Shown here: positions 1-8,387 of the stretch, piece after piece
Position numbering within the stretch: the stretch's first letter is position 1
Layout: each line of letters begins with the position of its first letter
NCBI RefSeq assembly: GCF_002285635.2
Contig: NZ_CP023049.2
Coordinates: forward strand, 2,666,001 to 2,730,000
Length of the DNA: 64,000 bases
From: Chryseobacterium piperi
GTDB taxonomy: Bacteria > Bacteroidota > Bacteroidia > Flavobacteriales > Weeksellaceae
Direction of reading: 5' to 3'
Made by a program: the position numbers and the translations under genes
Notes under the pieces: model-generated
What the model was told of the DNA's origin: nothing
What the model saw: only the letters and a program-made list of their open reading frames with translations
Database searches by the model: none

Positions 1-1
1 A

Positions 2-457
2 AAAAGTACTTCCATTAAAATTGCAACTCCTTCTAAAAACTATCAGGTTCGAAATGAGAAAGTAAGAATAGGGCTTTTCGTTCACGAGCTCCTTTCAAAG
101 ATCAATACTGAAAAAGACATTAAAAAAATACTCGAAAGTTATGTTCTGGAAGGGCAGATTACGCTTACTGAAAAGAATGAAATTCATGAAACTTTACAAC
201 AAATTGTCAATACCTATTCTGAATTTTTTGATGAAAAATGGGAAGTAATCAATGAAAAAGACATTATGATTTCAGAAAAAGGAGAAAGCCGGATTTACAG
301 GCCTGACAGAATTTTAAAGAATGATGAAGGCTATATTATTGTAGATTTCAAAACCGGAGAGGTCTCTGAAAAGAATGACAAACAAATAGAAACATACCGA
401 AAAGTATTGGAAAGTCTGGGAAGAAAGGTATTGAAGACACAACTTATTTATTTGTAA
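2..457 (+). CDS. C-terminal end of a RecB/AddA-type helicase-nuclease (partial)
   Basis: The frame is open from the window edge and ends in TAA at 455-457, giving the last 151 residues of a larger protein. It carries the hallmarks of a PD-(D/E)XK nuclease domain of UvrD/AddA/RecB-type repair enzymes: a G-x3-HELLSKI segment (nuclease motif with the conserved His), then RPDRI (the catalytic Asp) and IVDFKTG (the D-x-K core) followed by a QIETY helix. Such proteins process double-strand breaks for recombination. The helicase part would lie upstream of the window. No terminator is obvious behind it, and the next gene follows after 60 bp in the same direction. Confidence 0.8.
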   Translation, partial: KSTSIKIATPSKNYQVRNEKVRIGLFVHELLSKINTEKDIKKILESYVLEGQITLTEKNEIHETLQQIVNTYSEFFDEKWEVINEKDIMISEKGESRIYRPDRILKNDEGYIIVDFKTGEVSEKNDKQIETYRKVLESLGRKVLKTQLIYL

Positions 458-517
458 TCATAAGCTCAACAACTTTATTTATTTTTTCTTATCTTCAGTC
501 TCTAAACTAATTTTAAT

Positions 518-982
518 ATGAATCGTATTGTAAGCTTTATGAGCATTGGAGCCTTGCTACTTGCCAGTTGCAGCTCCCCAAAAAAGACCTCTATGGACAA
601 GACACAAGACACAAAAAATGTTAAGATCGAGTTCACAGGTACGGATAATTTTATGATAAAAAACTCTAAGCTAAAAGTAAGCTTGTACGGAGTTCCAGCT
701 AACATCGCTGATGTTCCGGCTACATTAATTACTGAAAAGGAATTTACTCAGGAAAAGGTTCCCTTCAGTGTTGAACTTCCTTTGCCTGAAAATCCAGAAA
801 GCCTTATAGAACCTAAAGTAGATAAGGGGGCTGCAGTAAAATACTACGTTACTATCAATTGGGATGCTAACGGAAGTGGCGTGGAAGATAAAGGGGATAT
901 CGTTATCGATTATGATAAGAAGTTTCCTACCGTTACTATTGATGGAAATTCACAACAGATTTATTTGAAGGAATCAAAATAA
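518..982 (+). CDS. Small exported lipoprotein of unknown function
   Basis: 154 residues. The N-terminus is a lipoprotein signal peptide: MNRIV, a hydrophobic stretch and a lipobox LLAS-C with Cys at about residue 18, so the mature protein should be lipid-anchored. The rest is a soluble beta-rich domain without a family I recognise; YVTINWDANGSG and GDIVIDYDKKFP look like an immunoglobulin-like or YbaY-like strand pattern, but that is a guess. It stands alone, closed by a strong terminator about 27 bp downstream. Real gene with good confidence; function unknown. Confidence 0.75.
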   Translation: MNRIVSFMSIGALLLASCSSPKKTSMDKTQDTKNVKIEFTGTDNFMIKNSKLKVSLYGVPANIADVPATLITEKEFTQEKVPFSVELPLPENPESLIEPKVDKGAAVKYYVTINWDANGSGVEDKGDIVIDYDKKFPTVTIDGNSQQIYLKESK

Positions 983-1008
983 ATTTGTCAAGGTATATTA
1001 ATTAAATA

Positions 1009-1043
1009 AGCGATCTCACTTTTGAGATCGTTTATTTTTTTAT
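1009..1043 (+). terminator. Rho-independent terminator after the lipoprotein gene
   Basis: A perfect 8-bp stem CGATCTCA / TGAGATCG with a 4-nt loop, extendable by one wobble and one A-T pair, is followed by a T-rich tail. Confidence 0.85.
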
Positions 1044-1090
1044 TTAGCTACTAGTTCATTAATATGCAGACTATCCCCATTATTAATATA

Positions 1091-1145
1091 GTAAAACTAC
1101 TACAAGATATCGTAGAATTACTACATAAAATAGTAGAAACACTAC
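1091..1145 (+). promoter_or_regulatory. Three operator-like GTAG-N5-CTAC palindromes at exact 21-bp spacing
   Basis: CTAC occurs at 1100, 1121 and 1142 and GTAG (GTAA in the first unit) at 1091, 1112 and 1133, so each half-site recurs every 21 bp. Each unit is a GTAG-N5-CTAC dyad, and the 8-nt intervals between units make equally good CTAC-N8-GTAG dyads. 21 bp is two helical turns, so all copies face the same side of the DNA. The array lies about 50 bp upstream of the putative -7 element of the T6SS tube gene, a typical activator position. This is an inference from sequence pattern; the binding protein is unknown. Confidence 0.6.
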
Positions 1146-1194
1146 AAAAAATGAAACTTATAGCCAAAAGTTTTTATGGATTTTTAAAGAGGTA

Positions 1195-1202
1195 TATATT
1201 TG
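1195..1202 (+). promoter_or_regulatory. Putative -7 promoter element of tssD
   Basis: TATATTTG matches the Bacteroidota -7 consensus TAnnTTTG and lies 48 bp before the tssD start codon. No clear -33 TTG is seen, which fits a promoter that depends on an activator bound at the upstream dyad array. Confidence 0.5.
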
Positions 1203-1250
1203 CTGTACAATCACTGAACATAAAATATTAACGATTAAAATTCATCAATT

Positions 1251-1655
1251 ATGGCAGCAAACTCAAGAGGAATCTTAAAATTCAACGGAAGCGAAGGCCA
1301 GAAGCTTTTAAAGCTTAACTACAGCGTATCAAGGTCCACCGACGTTTCAGGGCGGGTAGCTTCAGATCCATCCAACGCAATTATCAAATTAACGATTGAA
1401 GCTACAGAAAAATCTGAAATTCTGGAAAGCTTATTGAACGGAAAATACAAACCCACAACAGGAGAAATTACTTTTAACAAATCCCACGAAGAAGGAACAC
1501 TAATTACTTTAAACTGGGAAAACGGATATGTGATCCAACATCAGGTAAATTTCGATGCAATAGATGACAACAGTATGTTGATCAGCTTTGTGGTAAGCGC
1601 AGAGAAAATTAACTATGGTAGTGCAGCCTATGAAGGTGTATGGCCAGGTAAATAA
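1251..1655 (+). CDS. tssD: Type VI secretion tube protein TssD/Hcp (Bacteroidota type)
   Basis: 134 residues, no signal peptide. The order of motifs matches the Hcp/TssD family of Bacteroidota T6SS: an initial MAANSRGILKFNG strand, the LNYSVSRSTDVSGR segment, an IEATEKSEILESLLNGKYKP helix region, and a C-terminal SFVVSAEKINYG strand. Hexameric rings of this protein stack into the inner tube that is shot out with the spike and effectors. No other T6SS gene is in the window, so it is an orphan copy; such copies often carry effectors or serve as dedicated tubes elsewhere. The start has ATG preceded by an A-rich leader. A dyad array and -7 element lie upstream and a terminator follows, so it is monocistronic. 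Confidence 0.8.
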   Translation: MAANSRGILKFNGSEGQKLLKLNYSVSRSTDVSGRVASDPSNAIIKLTIEATEKSEILESLLNGKYKPTTGEITFNKSHEEGTLITLNWENGYVIQHQVNFDAIDDNSMLISFVVSAEKINYGSAAYEGVWPGK

Positions 1656-1678
1656 ATTCCATTTGCTAAAATTTATTG

Positions 1679-1705
1679 AAGGTCACCTTTATGGTGATCT
1701 TTTTG
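1679..1705 (+). terminator. Terminator of tssD
   Basis: Stem AAGGTCACC / GGTGATCTT (one G-T wobble), loop TTTAT, then a run of T. Confidence 0.75.
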
Positions 1706-1743
1706 TTGTTAAGATCATATAAGAAGTAAGAAGACAGCATAAA

Positions 1744-1782
1744 AAAAACTCCAAAATATGATTACAATATTTTGGAGTTTTT
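1744..1782. terminator. Bidirectional terminator between tssD and ftnA
   Basis: A 13-bp perfect inverted repeat, AACTCCAAAATAT / ATATTTTGGAGTT, with loop GATTACA is flanked by an A run on the left and a T run on the right, so it can stop transcription from either side. A second dyad AATTCAGG / CCTGAATT (1783-1808) lies just before the end of the ferritin gene. Confidence 0.85.
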
Positions 1783-1824
1783 AATTCAGGGTACGTTGAT
1801 CCTGAATTAGTAATCAGGAAAACC

Positions 1825-2334
1825 TTAAGCTGTCGTATCTGGAGTAAATACTCTTTGCGACAATTCCTGATCAAAAAGATATAATGCTGATGGATTATCA
1901 CAAACCATTCTGATTTTAGTAACCAATTGAGATGCACTTGCTTCTTCTTCTACCTGCTCATTAATGAACCATTGTAAGAAAGAAGTTGTAGCAAAGTCTC
2001 CTTCATCATTAGCATTTTTTACGATATTAAAAATACTTTTTGTTACTTTTTTTTCGTGTTCCAATGCCTTTTCAAAAATGTCAGTAGCATTTTCGAATTC
2101 GTGAGGTGGTTTTGCAATTTCACTGATAATGATCTCTCCTCCTACATCATTTAAATAGTCAAACATTTTATCTGCATGCATTAACTCTTCTTTGCTTTGC
2201 ACTCTGAAATAGTTAGCTATTCCGTCAAGATCCTTACTTGAAAACCAAGCAGACATTGAAAGATAATATTGTGCAGCATATTGTTCGTGACCTATTTGTT
2301 CGTTAATTAATTTTGCAATTTTTTCGCTTACCAT
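1825..2334 (-). CDS. ftnA: Bacterial non-haem ferritin
   Basis: 169 residues, the normal length of FtnA-type ferritin. The ferroxidase-centre residues of the family are visible: Glu17 in the HEQYAAQYY helix, Glu50 and His53 in KEELMHADKM, and further acidic ligands in EKALEHEKK and NEQVEEEASAS. The protein forms a 24-subunit shell that oxidises Fe2+ and stores the mineral in the cytoplasm. A well-formed promoter lies just upstream and a bidirectional terminator downstream, so it is a single-gene unit. No truncation or odd residue is seen. Confidence 0.93.
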   Translation of the reverse strand: MVSEKIAKLINEQIGHEQYAAQYYLSMSAWFSSKDLDGIANYFRVQSKEELMHADKMFDYLNDVGGEIIISEIAKPPHEFENATDIFEKALEHEKKVTKSIFNIVKNANDEGDFATTSFLQWFINEQVEEEASASQLVTKIRMVCDNPSALYLFDQELSQRVFTPDTTA

Positions 2335-2351
2335 AATAAAAAGATTATATT

Positions 2352-2383
2352 CAAAAATACGGAATTAAACCCCGAATTCAAAA
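2352..2383 (-). promoter_or_regulatory. Promoter of ftnA
   Basis: On the minus strand a TTTTG (-33) is followed after 19 bp by TATTTTTG, matching the Bacteroidota sigma-A pattern TTTG-N19-TAnnTTTG. It is 17 bp from the ftnA start codon. Confidence 0.7.
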
Positions 2384-2402
2384 GATTTAATAAAATTTAA
2401 TA

Positions 2403-2428
2403 CAAAAAGGGCGGAATTACTTCCACCC
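2403..2428 (-). terminator. Terminator of the Spy/CpxP-like gene
   Basis: On the minus strand GGGTGGAA / TTCCGCCC (one wobble) with loop GTAA is followed by a T run. Confidence 0.8.
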
Positions 2429-2460
2429 TCAATACATTAAAAAATCAAAATTACAAACTA

Positions 2461-2907
2461 TTAATTTGCAGCAGGAGCCATAGTATGCATAGGTTTCTTC
2501 ATCATTTTTTTATCTTTCATCATCGCCTTTCTCTGCTCCATTTTCGCTTGTCTGTCAGCTTGCCACTTAGTATACTGCTCAGGGGTCAGGATATTTTTCA
2601 TATCTGCATCCATCTGTGCTCTCTTAGCCTTCATCTGCTCCATCTTTGCTTGCCTGTTACCTTTACTCTTTTCAAAGCTAGCCATCATTTCAGCTCTTCT
2701 CTTAGCATGAAGATCTTTGATTTGGGCAACCTGCGTCTGATTTAGATTCAAATCCTTCTGCATCTTTTCCAAATGTTCCTGTTCCTTTTGCTGCATCTTC
2801 TGTTGCATCTCTGCTCTTGTAGCTTGTTTCTCTTGAGGAGTAGTCTGTTGTGCCATGGCAAAACTTCCCATTCCTATAAATGCTATTGCTAAAACTAATT
2901 TTTTCAT
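2461..2907 (-). CDS. Exported Spy/CpxP-like helical protein
   Basis: 148 residues with a Sec signal peptide (MKKLVLAIAFIGMGSFAMA, likely cleaved before QQ). The mature part is almost entirely alpha-helical and rich in Lys, Met, Gln and Glu. Two degenerate LTxxQ-type motifs are visible (LNLNQTQVAQI and ILTPEQYTKW), spaced as in periplasmic Spy/CpxP-family chaperones and DUF4890-like proteins. In those families the cradle binds unfolded or metal-stressed envelope proteins. The Met/His-rich tail (MMKDKKMMKKPMHTM) could bind metal, which is inference. It has its own terminator. Confidence 0.7.
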   Translation of the reverse strand: MKKLVLAIAFIGMGSFAMAQQTTPQEKQATRAEMQQKMQQKEQEHLEKMQKDLNLNQTQVAQIKDLHAKRRAEMMASFEKSKGNRQAKMEQMKAKRAQMDADMKNILTPEQYTKWQADRQAKMEQRKAMMKDKKMMKKPMHTMAPAAN

Positions 2908-3025
2908 GTTTTTAAATCTTTAATTAATTGTTATACATCTTTTTGATTATCAATTAAAAACAATGTTAAATACGATCATTCATAAAAAATGTTAAATTAT
3001 ATTATTAAAAACACAATATTAAATC

Positions 3026-3059
3026 AAAAAAAAAGGACAGGTCATAAAAACCTGCCCTT
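3026..3059 (-). terminator. Terminator of the GFRN-repeat protein gene
   Basis: On the minus strand GGGCAGGT / ACCTGTCC (one wobble) is followed by nine T. Confidence 0.8.
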
Positions 3060-3087
3060 CACACCACTTAAATATAATATATGAAAA

Positions 3088-4050
3088 TTAATTATTCGCT
3101 AATTTTTGTCTGAATCCGGAATTGCTACGGTTTTCATTTCCGTTGTTATTCTGTTGTCTTGGAGCTAAGTTCTCAGTTCTTTGTTGTCTGAATCCACTAT
3201 TTCCATTATTCCTGAATCCTCCATTATCTTCTCTGCGAGGTGTCACTTCTCTTCGAACATCACGACTCCCGCTATTTCTAAATCCTTCATTTCTGGGTCT
3301 TTCCACATTTCCATTACTTCTGAACCCACCATTATTATTTCTTACCCCATTATTATTGTTTTCAGAATTCCTGAAACCACCTTGATTTCTAAATCCATTA
3401 TTACTTTGACCTCTGTTATCGGAATTTCTGAACCCTGAATAATTTCTGGTAGAAACCACTCTTAAAGTAGGATTATCCTGACGGCGGAATCTGCTTCTGT
3501 CTACTCTGTAAATATTGACATTTACACTTCTATAACGAGGCATTACCCTATATCTTGGAACATAGTATGTTCTTCTGTAATTCTGAAAATAAACTATAGG
3601 ACTCGATCCATGATAATAATTATTCTGGAACACAACAAACACTCTTGGTCCTAGTATTCTTTGCATAGCATAAAACCTGTCATAATACCATCTGTCCGGG
3701 TTATATCTATAGAAATTATTCCATGCTGAAAAACTTGAATATAAATTGTTCAGATATAAAATCTGGTCTATCTGCCAACGGTTTAATCTGTTTTGTGCAA
3801 AGAAAGAATTCCAATTGATATTTACGATACTGTTTCTATAATCATTATAATAGCTTTGATAATATCCGGTAGGATAATAATCCTGAGGGTAGTCATAATA
3901 GTAATCATCGGGAAAATAATTTTGATCGTCCTGATCATAATATCCATTATTATTTCCATACCCATCATCTCCCCAACCATTATTCGGGTACTGCTGAGCA
4001 AACGACAATGTCGCAAAACCCAGTACTAATCCTAAAAATATTTTTTTCAT
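3088..4050 (-). CDS. Exported low-complexity protein with GFRN repeats
   Basis: 320 residues in three parts. A signal peptide (about residues 1-18, ending LSFA-QQ) is followed by a Tyr/Asp/Asn-rich segment (about 20-70). The middle region (about 75-200) is globular, aromatic and Arg-rich, with WQIDQILYLNNLY and NPDRWYYDRFYAMQRILG. The tail (about 205-320) is dominated by Asn, Arg, Gly and about ten copies of GFRN/GFRS/GFRQ. The middle resembles small exported proteins of flavobacteria that have no assigned function. The repetitive Arg/Phe/Gly/Asn tail looks disordered and could bind polyanions such as surface glycans or eDNA, which is inference. It is monocistronic, between two terminators. 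Confidence 0.7.
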   Translation of the reverse strand: MKKIFLGLVLGFATLSFAQQYPNNGWGDDGYGNNNGYYDQDDQNYFPDDYYYDYPQDYYPTGYYQSYYNDYRNSIVNINWNSFFAQNRLNRWQIDQILYLNNLYSSFSAWNNFYRYNPDRWYYDRFYAMQRILGPRVFVVFQNNYYHGSSPIVYFQNYRRTYYVPRYRVMPRYRSVNVNIYRVDRSRFRRQDNPTLRVVSTRNYSGFRNSDNRGQSNNGFRNQGGFRNSENNNNGVRNNNGGFRSNGNVERPRNEGFRNSGSRDVRREVTPRREDNGGFRNNGNSGFRQQRTENLAPRQQNNNGNENRSNSGFRQKLANN

Positions 4051-4112
4051 CTGATAATCGTTAATTGGTTAGTATATAGCAGAATATCGCTATTCTTATT
4101 CTTTGATATCAA

Positions 4113-4151
4113 TAAAAAAAAGAAGTTAAATCCTTCGATAAAACTTCTTTT
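4113..4151 (-). terminator. Terminator of malQ
   Basis: On the minus strand AAAAGAAGTT / AACTTCTTTT encloses a 15-nt loop and is followed by eight T. Confidence 0.75.
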
Positions 4152-4190
4152 AAAATATTATTAATTCATTGATAATCAAATGTTAAATTA

Positions 4191-6842
4191 TTATAAACGA
4201 CCGCTTCCTCTGACCCAGTCACTTATTTTCTGATTGAAAACCTTCTTTTCTTTTAAATCTTCTAAGTTCAGATGCATTCTGTACCTCCAGTAATGAGGAA
4301 AAACAGCTGGATTATTGATTCTCTCATTATCTATTTTTGGATTAACAAGTTCTCTATCGGTTGCCAAAAATTCCTGTATGGGAAACACAGCCAACATGGC
4401 GTCATTATAGAGATGCTGTTTCATAATGATTTCCGCTAAATCCTCATTCAGCTCTTCAGGAGCTGACCCGTACTGACCCAATTGCTGATTAAAATACTTC
4501 TGAGTGAGAGCTGGATCTTCTTTCCACCATTGCCTTAACGTTGAACTATCATGTGAAGATGCCGTAACAACATTGAGGTAGCTTGCATTTTTAGGATTGT
4601 AGAATGGAATATTTTCAGCAGGCATACGCTGAACTTTCAATGCAACAATAGCCAGCTCATCCATCACCACAGGAACACAAGCAGGAACCATTCCTAAATC
4701 TTCACCACAGATAAGCATTTTGGTCGCATTCAGAATAACCGGAAGCTTTTCCATTGCTCCTTCATACCAAAGCTGATCCTGTCTTCTGAAGAAATAATCA
4801 TGGTATAAATCGTAAATCGCTTTTTTCTCCCAGTCTGATAAATAATGATATGAATCCGTACTATACACATTAAACCTCAGATGATAAACTACTTCTCCAT
4901 TTATCTCTTCCGTTACAAAGAGAACATTCGCGCAGAGTGAAATCAGTTTTTCTTCCAGAGCACCCTGCGGGTTTTTCTTGAAATAATCTGAAAGTTTTCT
5001 TTGGGAATCAAATTCCTCTTTAAATGAATAAGTTCCGTCAAAGTTATTATTAAGAAATTCTAATGCCTTACTGCTTTCTTCTCCAAAATAATTCCAGAGA
5101 ATCTGATCATTGATAAAAGGCTTGCAATACCTGTCAAAATTAAAAGGAATATTCCACGCTTTAAATTCGTCTGCAACGATAGGAACAGCAGGATAAAAAT
5201 ATCCCAGAATACCCTGGGTTGCTGAAATAGGCATTCTCCATATTCTGAAAAAACCTAGAATATGATCGATTCGCATAGCATCAAAATATTGCTCTAGTGC
5301 CTTGAACCTGTTTTTCCACCATCTGTAGTCATCCTCTTTCATCGCCTCCCAGTTATAAGTTGGAAACTCCCAATTTTGGCCTAATTCAGTGAATTGATCC
5401 GGCGGTGCCCCAGCCTGGAAGTCCATCCCAAATAATTCAGGCTCTGCCCATGCTTCAACAGAATACCGGTAAATACCAATCGGAAGATCCCCTTTAAGAG
5501 AAACACCTAAACTATGAGTATAATCAACAGCTTCTTTTAATTGTTTATGAAGTTGGAACTGAATCCACGCATGAAGCATTGAGCTATCATACTCTTTATT
5601 TTTTACAGAAAAGAATGGAGAGATTTTTCCAGCAATATATTTTTTATGAGTTTTCCAATCATTAAAATTGGGCGTTTTATACTTATCTCTTAATACACAA
5701 AATGCACAATATGGAATGAGCCAGCTATCATTATCTTTTATAAACTTTTTGAAATTTCTATCTTTATAGATCTTATCTTTTTCAAGATTAAAAACGGCTT
5801 TCAGATATTTCCATTTCCCAGAAATCATTTTTTCATAATCAATGAGATCCAAAGCATTTAATGCATTTTTTTCTACGCGATACTCTTCAACTAAATCCTT
5901 AGGCAATGGATAATCAAGATTTTCAAGTGATAGGTATTGTGGATGCAGAGCGTATACAGAAACTGCAGCATAAGGATAAGAATCTGTCCAGGAATAATTA
6001 GCTGTAGTATCATTGATTGGAAGAATCTGAATAATGCCAAGATCAGTCTCTTTCGCCCAATCTGCCAGGAGTTTTATATCCGAAAATTCACCAACACCAA
6101 ACCCATTTTCACTTCTTAAGGAAAATACGGGAACTGCTACTCCAGCATCGTGGTACATCTGATACAATTTGAACTTAAAATAGTGGTTGGAAACAATTTG
6201 TAAAACATCTTGCTGTAGATTCGGTACCGTAAATCTGTTTTCCCCTGTTTCTACGTCAACAACCTTATCTACACTGGTATCATAAAGGCAGTATTTAAAT
6301 TGTATAAATTCATTTTCCGGGATCTCAACTGATGCTTCCCAAATTCCAAAATCAATCTGAGATAAGTGAATCACTTTTTCATAATCCCAATTCCCTAGCG
6401 ATGCTGTACTTCCAAAGAGAACCACCTTCCAGTCGGAGTTATAAACCGGAGCCTCTATTCTGAATACATGCGTATGCTTCTTTAAAACTGTTACCTTTTC
6501 AGGAACAAATTGATTAAGTTTATGATGTAGAATTTTATTGTTAAGATAATTTTCCGGAAAATTTTTATTGTTCCACTCATCGAAAATTAAAAACTCTTTA
6601 TAGTTATGAGGAAAATTAAGATGATGGGAAACAAATTCTTCCCTTAAAACAAGTCCTCTTTCATCGACCAACTGATATTGATAAGAAATAATTTTTGAAA
6701 AATAATCTACCTCACATTTCCACAAACCATTCTCTGCATAAAGCATTGTATGAGTTTTAGGTGCAGCCCCTTCTTCATTGATCACCACCTGTAAACATTC
6801 TCCAATTTTTGCGCTGTAACCTATATTAAAGTATAATTTCAT
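4191..6842 (-). CDS. malQ: 4-alpha-glucanotransferase with N-terminal starch-binding domains (GH77, DPE2-like)
   Basis: About 883 residues. I start at the ATG opening MKLYFNIGYSAKIGE; the frame extends 14 codons further up, but those residues are lysine/aromatic junk before the first strand of a carbohydrate-binding domain. The N-terminal ~260 residues contain two CBM20-like units (WKCEVDYFSKIISYQYQ; WKVVLFGSTASLGNWD is a textbook CBM20 signature). The GH77 barrel follows, with the nucleophile Asp526 in RIDHILGFFR, the acid/base Glu714 in CGEDLGMVP and the third acid Asp765 in SSHDSSTLRQW. The enzyme transfers alpha-1,4-glucan segments in maltose/glycogen metabolism. Length and domain order match the long DPE2-type enzymes rather than the ~500-residue MalQ of Gram-positives. 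Confidence 0.9.
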   Translation of the reverse strand: MKLYFNIGYSAKIGECLQVVINEEGAAPKTHTMLYAENGLWKCEVDYFSKIISYQYQLVDERGLVLREEFVSHHLNFPHNYKEFLIFDEWNNKNFPENYLNNKILHHKLNQFVPEKVTVLKKHTHVFRIEAPVYNSDWKVVLFGSTASLGNWDYEKVIHLSQIDFGIWEASVEIPENEFIQFKYCLYDTSVDKVVDVETGENRFTVPNLQQDVLQIVSNHYFKFKLYQMYHDAGVAVPVFSLRSENGFGVGEFSDIKLLADWAKETDLGIIQILPINDTTANYSWTDSYPYAAVSVYALHPQYLSLENLDYPLPKDLVEEYRVEKNALNALDLIDYEKMISGKWKYLKAVFNLEKDKIYKDRNFKKFIKDNDSWLIPYCAFCVLRDKYKTPNFNDWKTHKKYIAGKISPFFSVKNKEYDSSMLHAWIQFQLHKQLKEAVDYTHSLGVSLKGDLPIGIYRYSVEAWAEPELFGMDFQAGAPPDQFTELGQNWEFPTYNWEAMKEDDYRWWKNRFKALEQYFDAMRIDHILGFFRIWRMPISATQGILGYFYPAVPIVADEFKAWNIPFNFDRYCKPFINDQILWNYFGEESSKALEFLNNNFDGTYSFKEEFDSQRKLSDYFKKNPQGALEEKLISLCANVLFVTEEINGEVVYHLRFNVYSTDSYHYLSDWEKKAIYDLYHDYFFRRQDQLWYEGAMEKLPVILNATKMLICGEDLGMVPACVPVVMDELAIVALKVQRMPAENIPFYNPKNASYLNVVTASSHDSSTLRQWWKEDPALTQKYFNQQLGQYGSAPEELNEDLAEIIMKQHLYNDAMLAVFPIQEFLATDRELVNPKIDNERINNPAVFPHYWRYRMHLNLEDLKEKKVFNQKISDWVRGSGRL

Positions 6843-6910
6843 CTTTAATTTTTTATAAAAATACATTTTAATCTCGAAAAACAAAACTTAATGAATGTCA
6901 AATATTCATT

Positions 6911-6947
6911 AAAAAAACCTTCTCAATATACTTGAAAAGGTTTTTAT
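6911..6947 (-). terminator. Terminator after the T9SS-exported protein gene
   Basis: On the minus strand AACCTTTTCAA / TTGAGAAGGTT (one wobble) with loop GTATA is followed by seven T. It lies between the end of the 6968-8145 gene and the start of malQ. Confidence 0.75.
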
Positions 6948-6967
6948 GTTTTGATAATTTGAGGGTA

Positions 6968-8145
6968 TTAATCATTCACAATAATCTTCTTACTCAATAT
7001 TGCTTTTCCTGAATGGTCAGTAATATTTACTATATAGGTGCCATTTACGAGATTACCTAAGTTTATCTGCTGACTGACACTACCATCTTTTACTGCTAAA
7101 TTCTGTTTTAACACATTTTTACCTGACATATCCAATATCATTAGAGAAAGATTTCCCTTTATCGTTTTATCATTGCCCATGATATTGATTACCCCATCAT
7201 CAACTCTTGTCGGGAAAACATCCAGCTTTGATAAGACATTTCCTTTTACTCCCTTATCATTCGCAAAATATTGACTCGCCAAATCATAGATGGGAAGATT
7301 CAAATTCCCCGGAAGCTGTTTTGCGATCAGAGTCTTTAAGTCCACTTCATATAAAGGAGCTCCTTTTGCACTGGCAACAACAACCCTTCCGGCAGCATTG
7401 ACAGCTGAACCATTAACAGAATAATTTTCAGGAATACCAGTAACCTTTCCAACAAACTTCGCTTTGAGTTCTTTTGTCATTACTTTAAAAACATTTCCGG
7501 ATGCTGAAAACACATAGAAATTATTTTCTGCGTCAGATATCATATCACTATCATATCACCGCCAAAACCCGTTTCCAGAGTAGTGAATGAATTCTTTCCA
7601 TTGGAAATATCATCTTTTATGATGCCAAGGTCATTAACAACATATTGATTATTTTTTTTGCTGATTTGCAAAAATTGTGTTCCGGCATTATTGATCGCAT
7701 AGATATTTCCGTCATATCCTGCGGTCATTCTTGTCATGTGCGAATTGATGTCGCAGGAAGTTGCTTTTGCAATATTGTTTTCAATTAAAGTAATGGTTTT
7801 AGTCTTAGGGTTTAAGACATAGATATTGGAAGAAAACATAGGCATATAAACCAGGCTGTGATCACGTACATCATAAGCCATTGCTGCCATTGTCGCTGCC
7901 TGAGCATGATTGTAAGAATTTCTATCCTCTGTAACAGAACCATTTCTTGACTGTGAAAACACTTTTGCCGAAGCGTCTGCAGTAAGAACAGTTTCACCGG
8001 AAGTTCCGTTGATAACATCAATTGCACGGAAATCATTAAAAATAATACTAGGTGTATCCTTTCCTGTAAGTGCAAAAAAATCCTGCTGTGCATAAGCTTC
8101 AACACCTATAAGCAGAAAGAATAAAGGGAATAAATGTTTTTTCAT
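6968..8145 (-). pseudogene. T9SS-secreted protein, frame broken by an 11-bp tandem duplication
   Basis: Two overlapping frames (7540-8145 and 6968-7543) are halves of one gene. The first half has a signal peptide (MKKHLFPLFFLLIGVEAYA-QQ) and propeller-like repeats (YDVRDHSLVYMP, GYDGNIYAINNAGTQFLQI). The second half continues the propeller (DAENNFYVFSASGNVFKV) and ends in a T9SS type A sorting domain (about 70 residues: NIMGNDKT, LSLMILDMSGK, LVNGTYIVNI, SKKIIVND). At the junction an 11-bp unit is present twice. With one copy removed the frame reads GGDMI-SDAENNFYVF without a stop and gives one 388-residue protein. As sequenced, the product would lose its sorting signal. This could be a true mutation, a reversible switch or an assembly artefact. 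Confidence 0.8.
7538..7559. repeat. 11-bp tandem duplication causing a frameshift
   Basis: TATCATATCAC occurs twice head to tail (7538-7548 and 7549-7559), with no mismatch. 11 is not a multiple of 3, so the duplication shifts the frame of the surrounding gene. Confidence 0.9.
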
Positions 8146-8387
8146 AAATATTGGATTTAGATCGTAATAGGTTTATTACTACTAAGTTAATTAATTTTCA
8201 CATTGAATAATCAAAATCCTATTATTAAATTCATGAAACCTAGAACTCCATTTTTGATGTTTAAAAAATTTTTGCAGCTTGGGCTTTTAACCACAGGCTA
8301 CTATGATTTACACAAATGTTTATGATTATTTTCACTCTTGCAGATTCGGCAGATTACTGAGTTCTGAATAATCAATTCAAATACAAA
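8146..8387. other. Intergenic stretch without a recognisable gene
   Basis: 242 bp between the T9SS-exported protein gene and the repeat behind cysS. I see no coding frame, RNA gene or clear promoter. A short near-repeat of the neighbouring element (CAGATTCGGCAGATTACT) is at 8341-8358. Confidence 0.5.

Noticed and set aside
1091..1145. Possible tiny CRISPR array
   Set aside because: Only 4-bp half-sites are conserved, unit length 21 bp, and no cas genes; a regulator binding array fits better.
3122..4029. Several long frames on the plus strand opposite the GFRN-repeat gene
   Set aside because: They mirror the repetitive low-complexity codons of the minus-strand gene and have no start signals or domain content.
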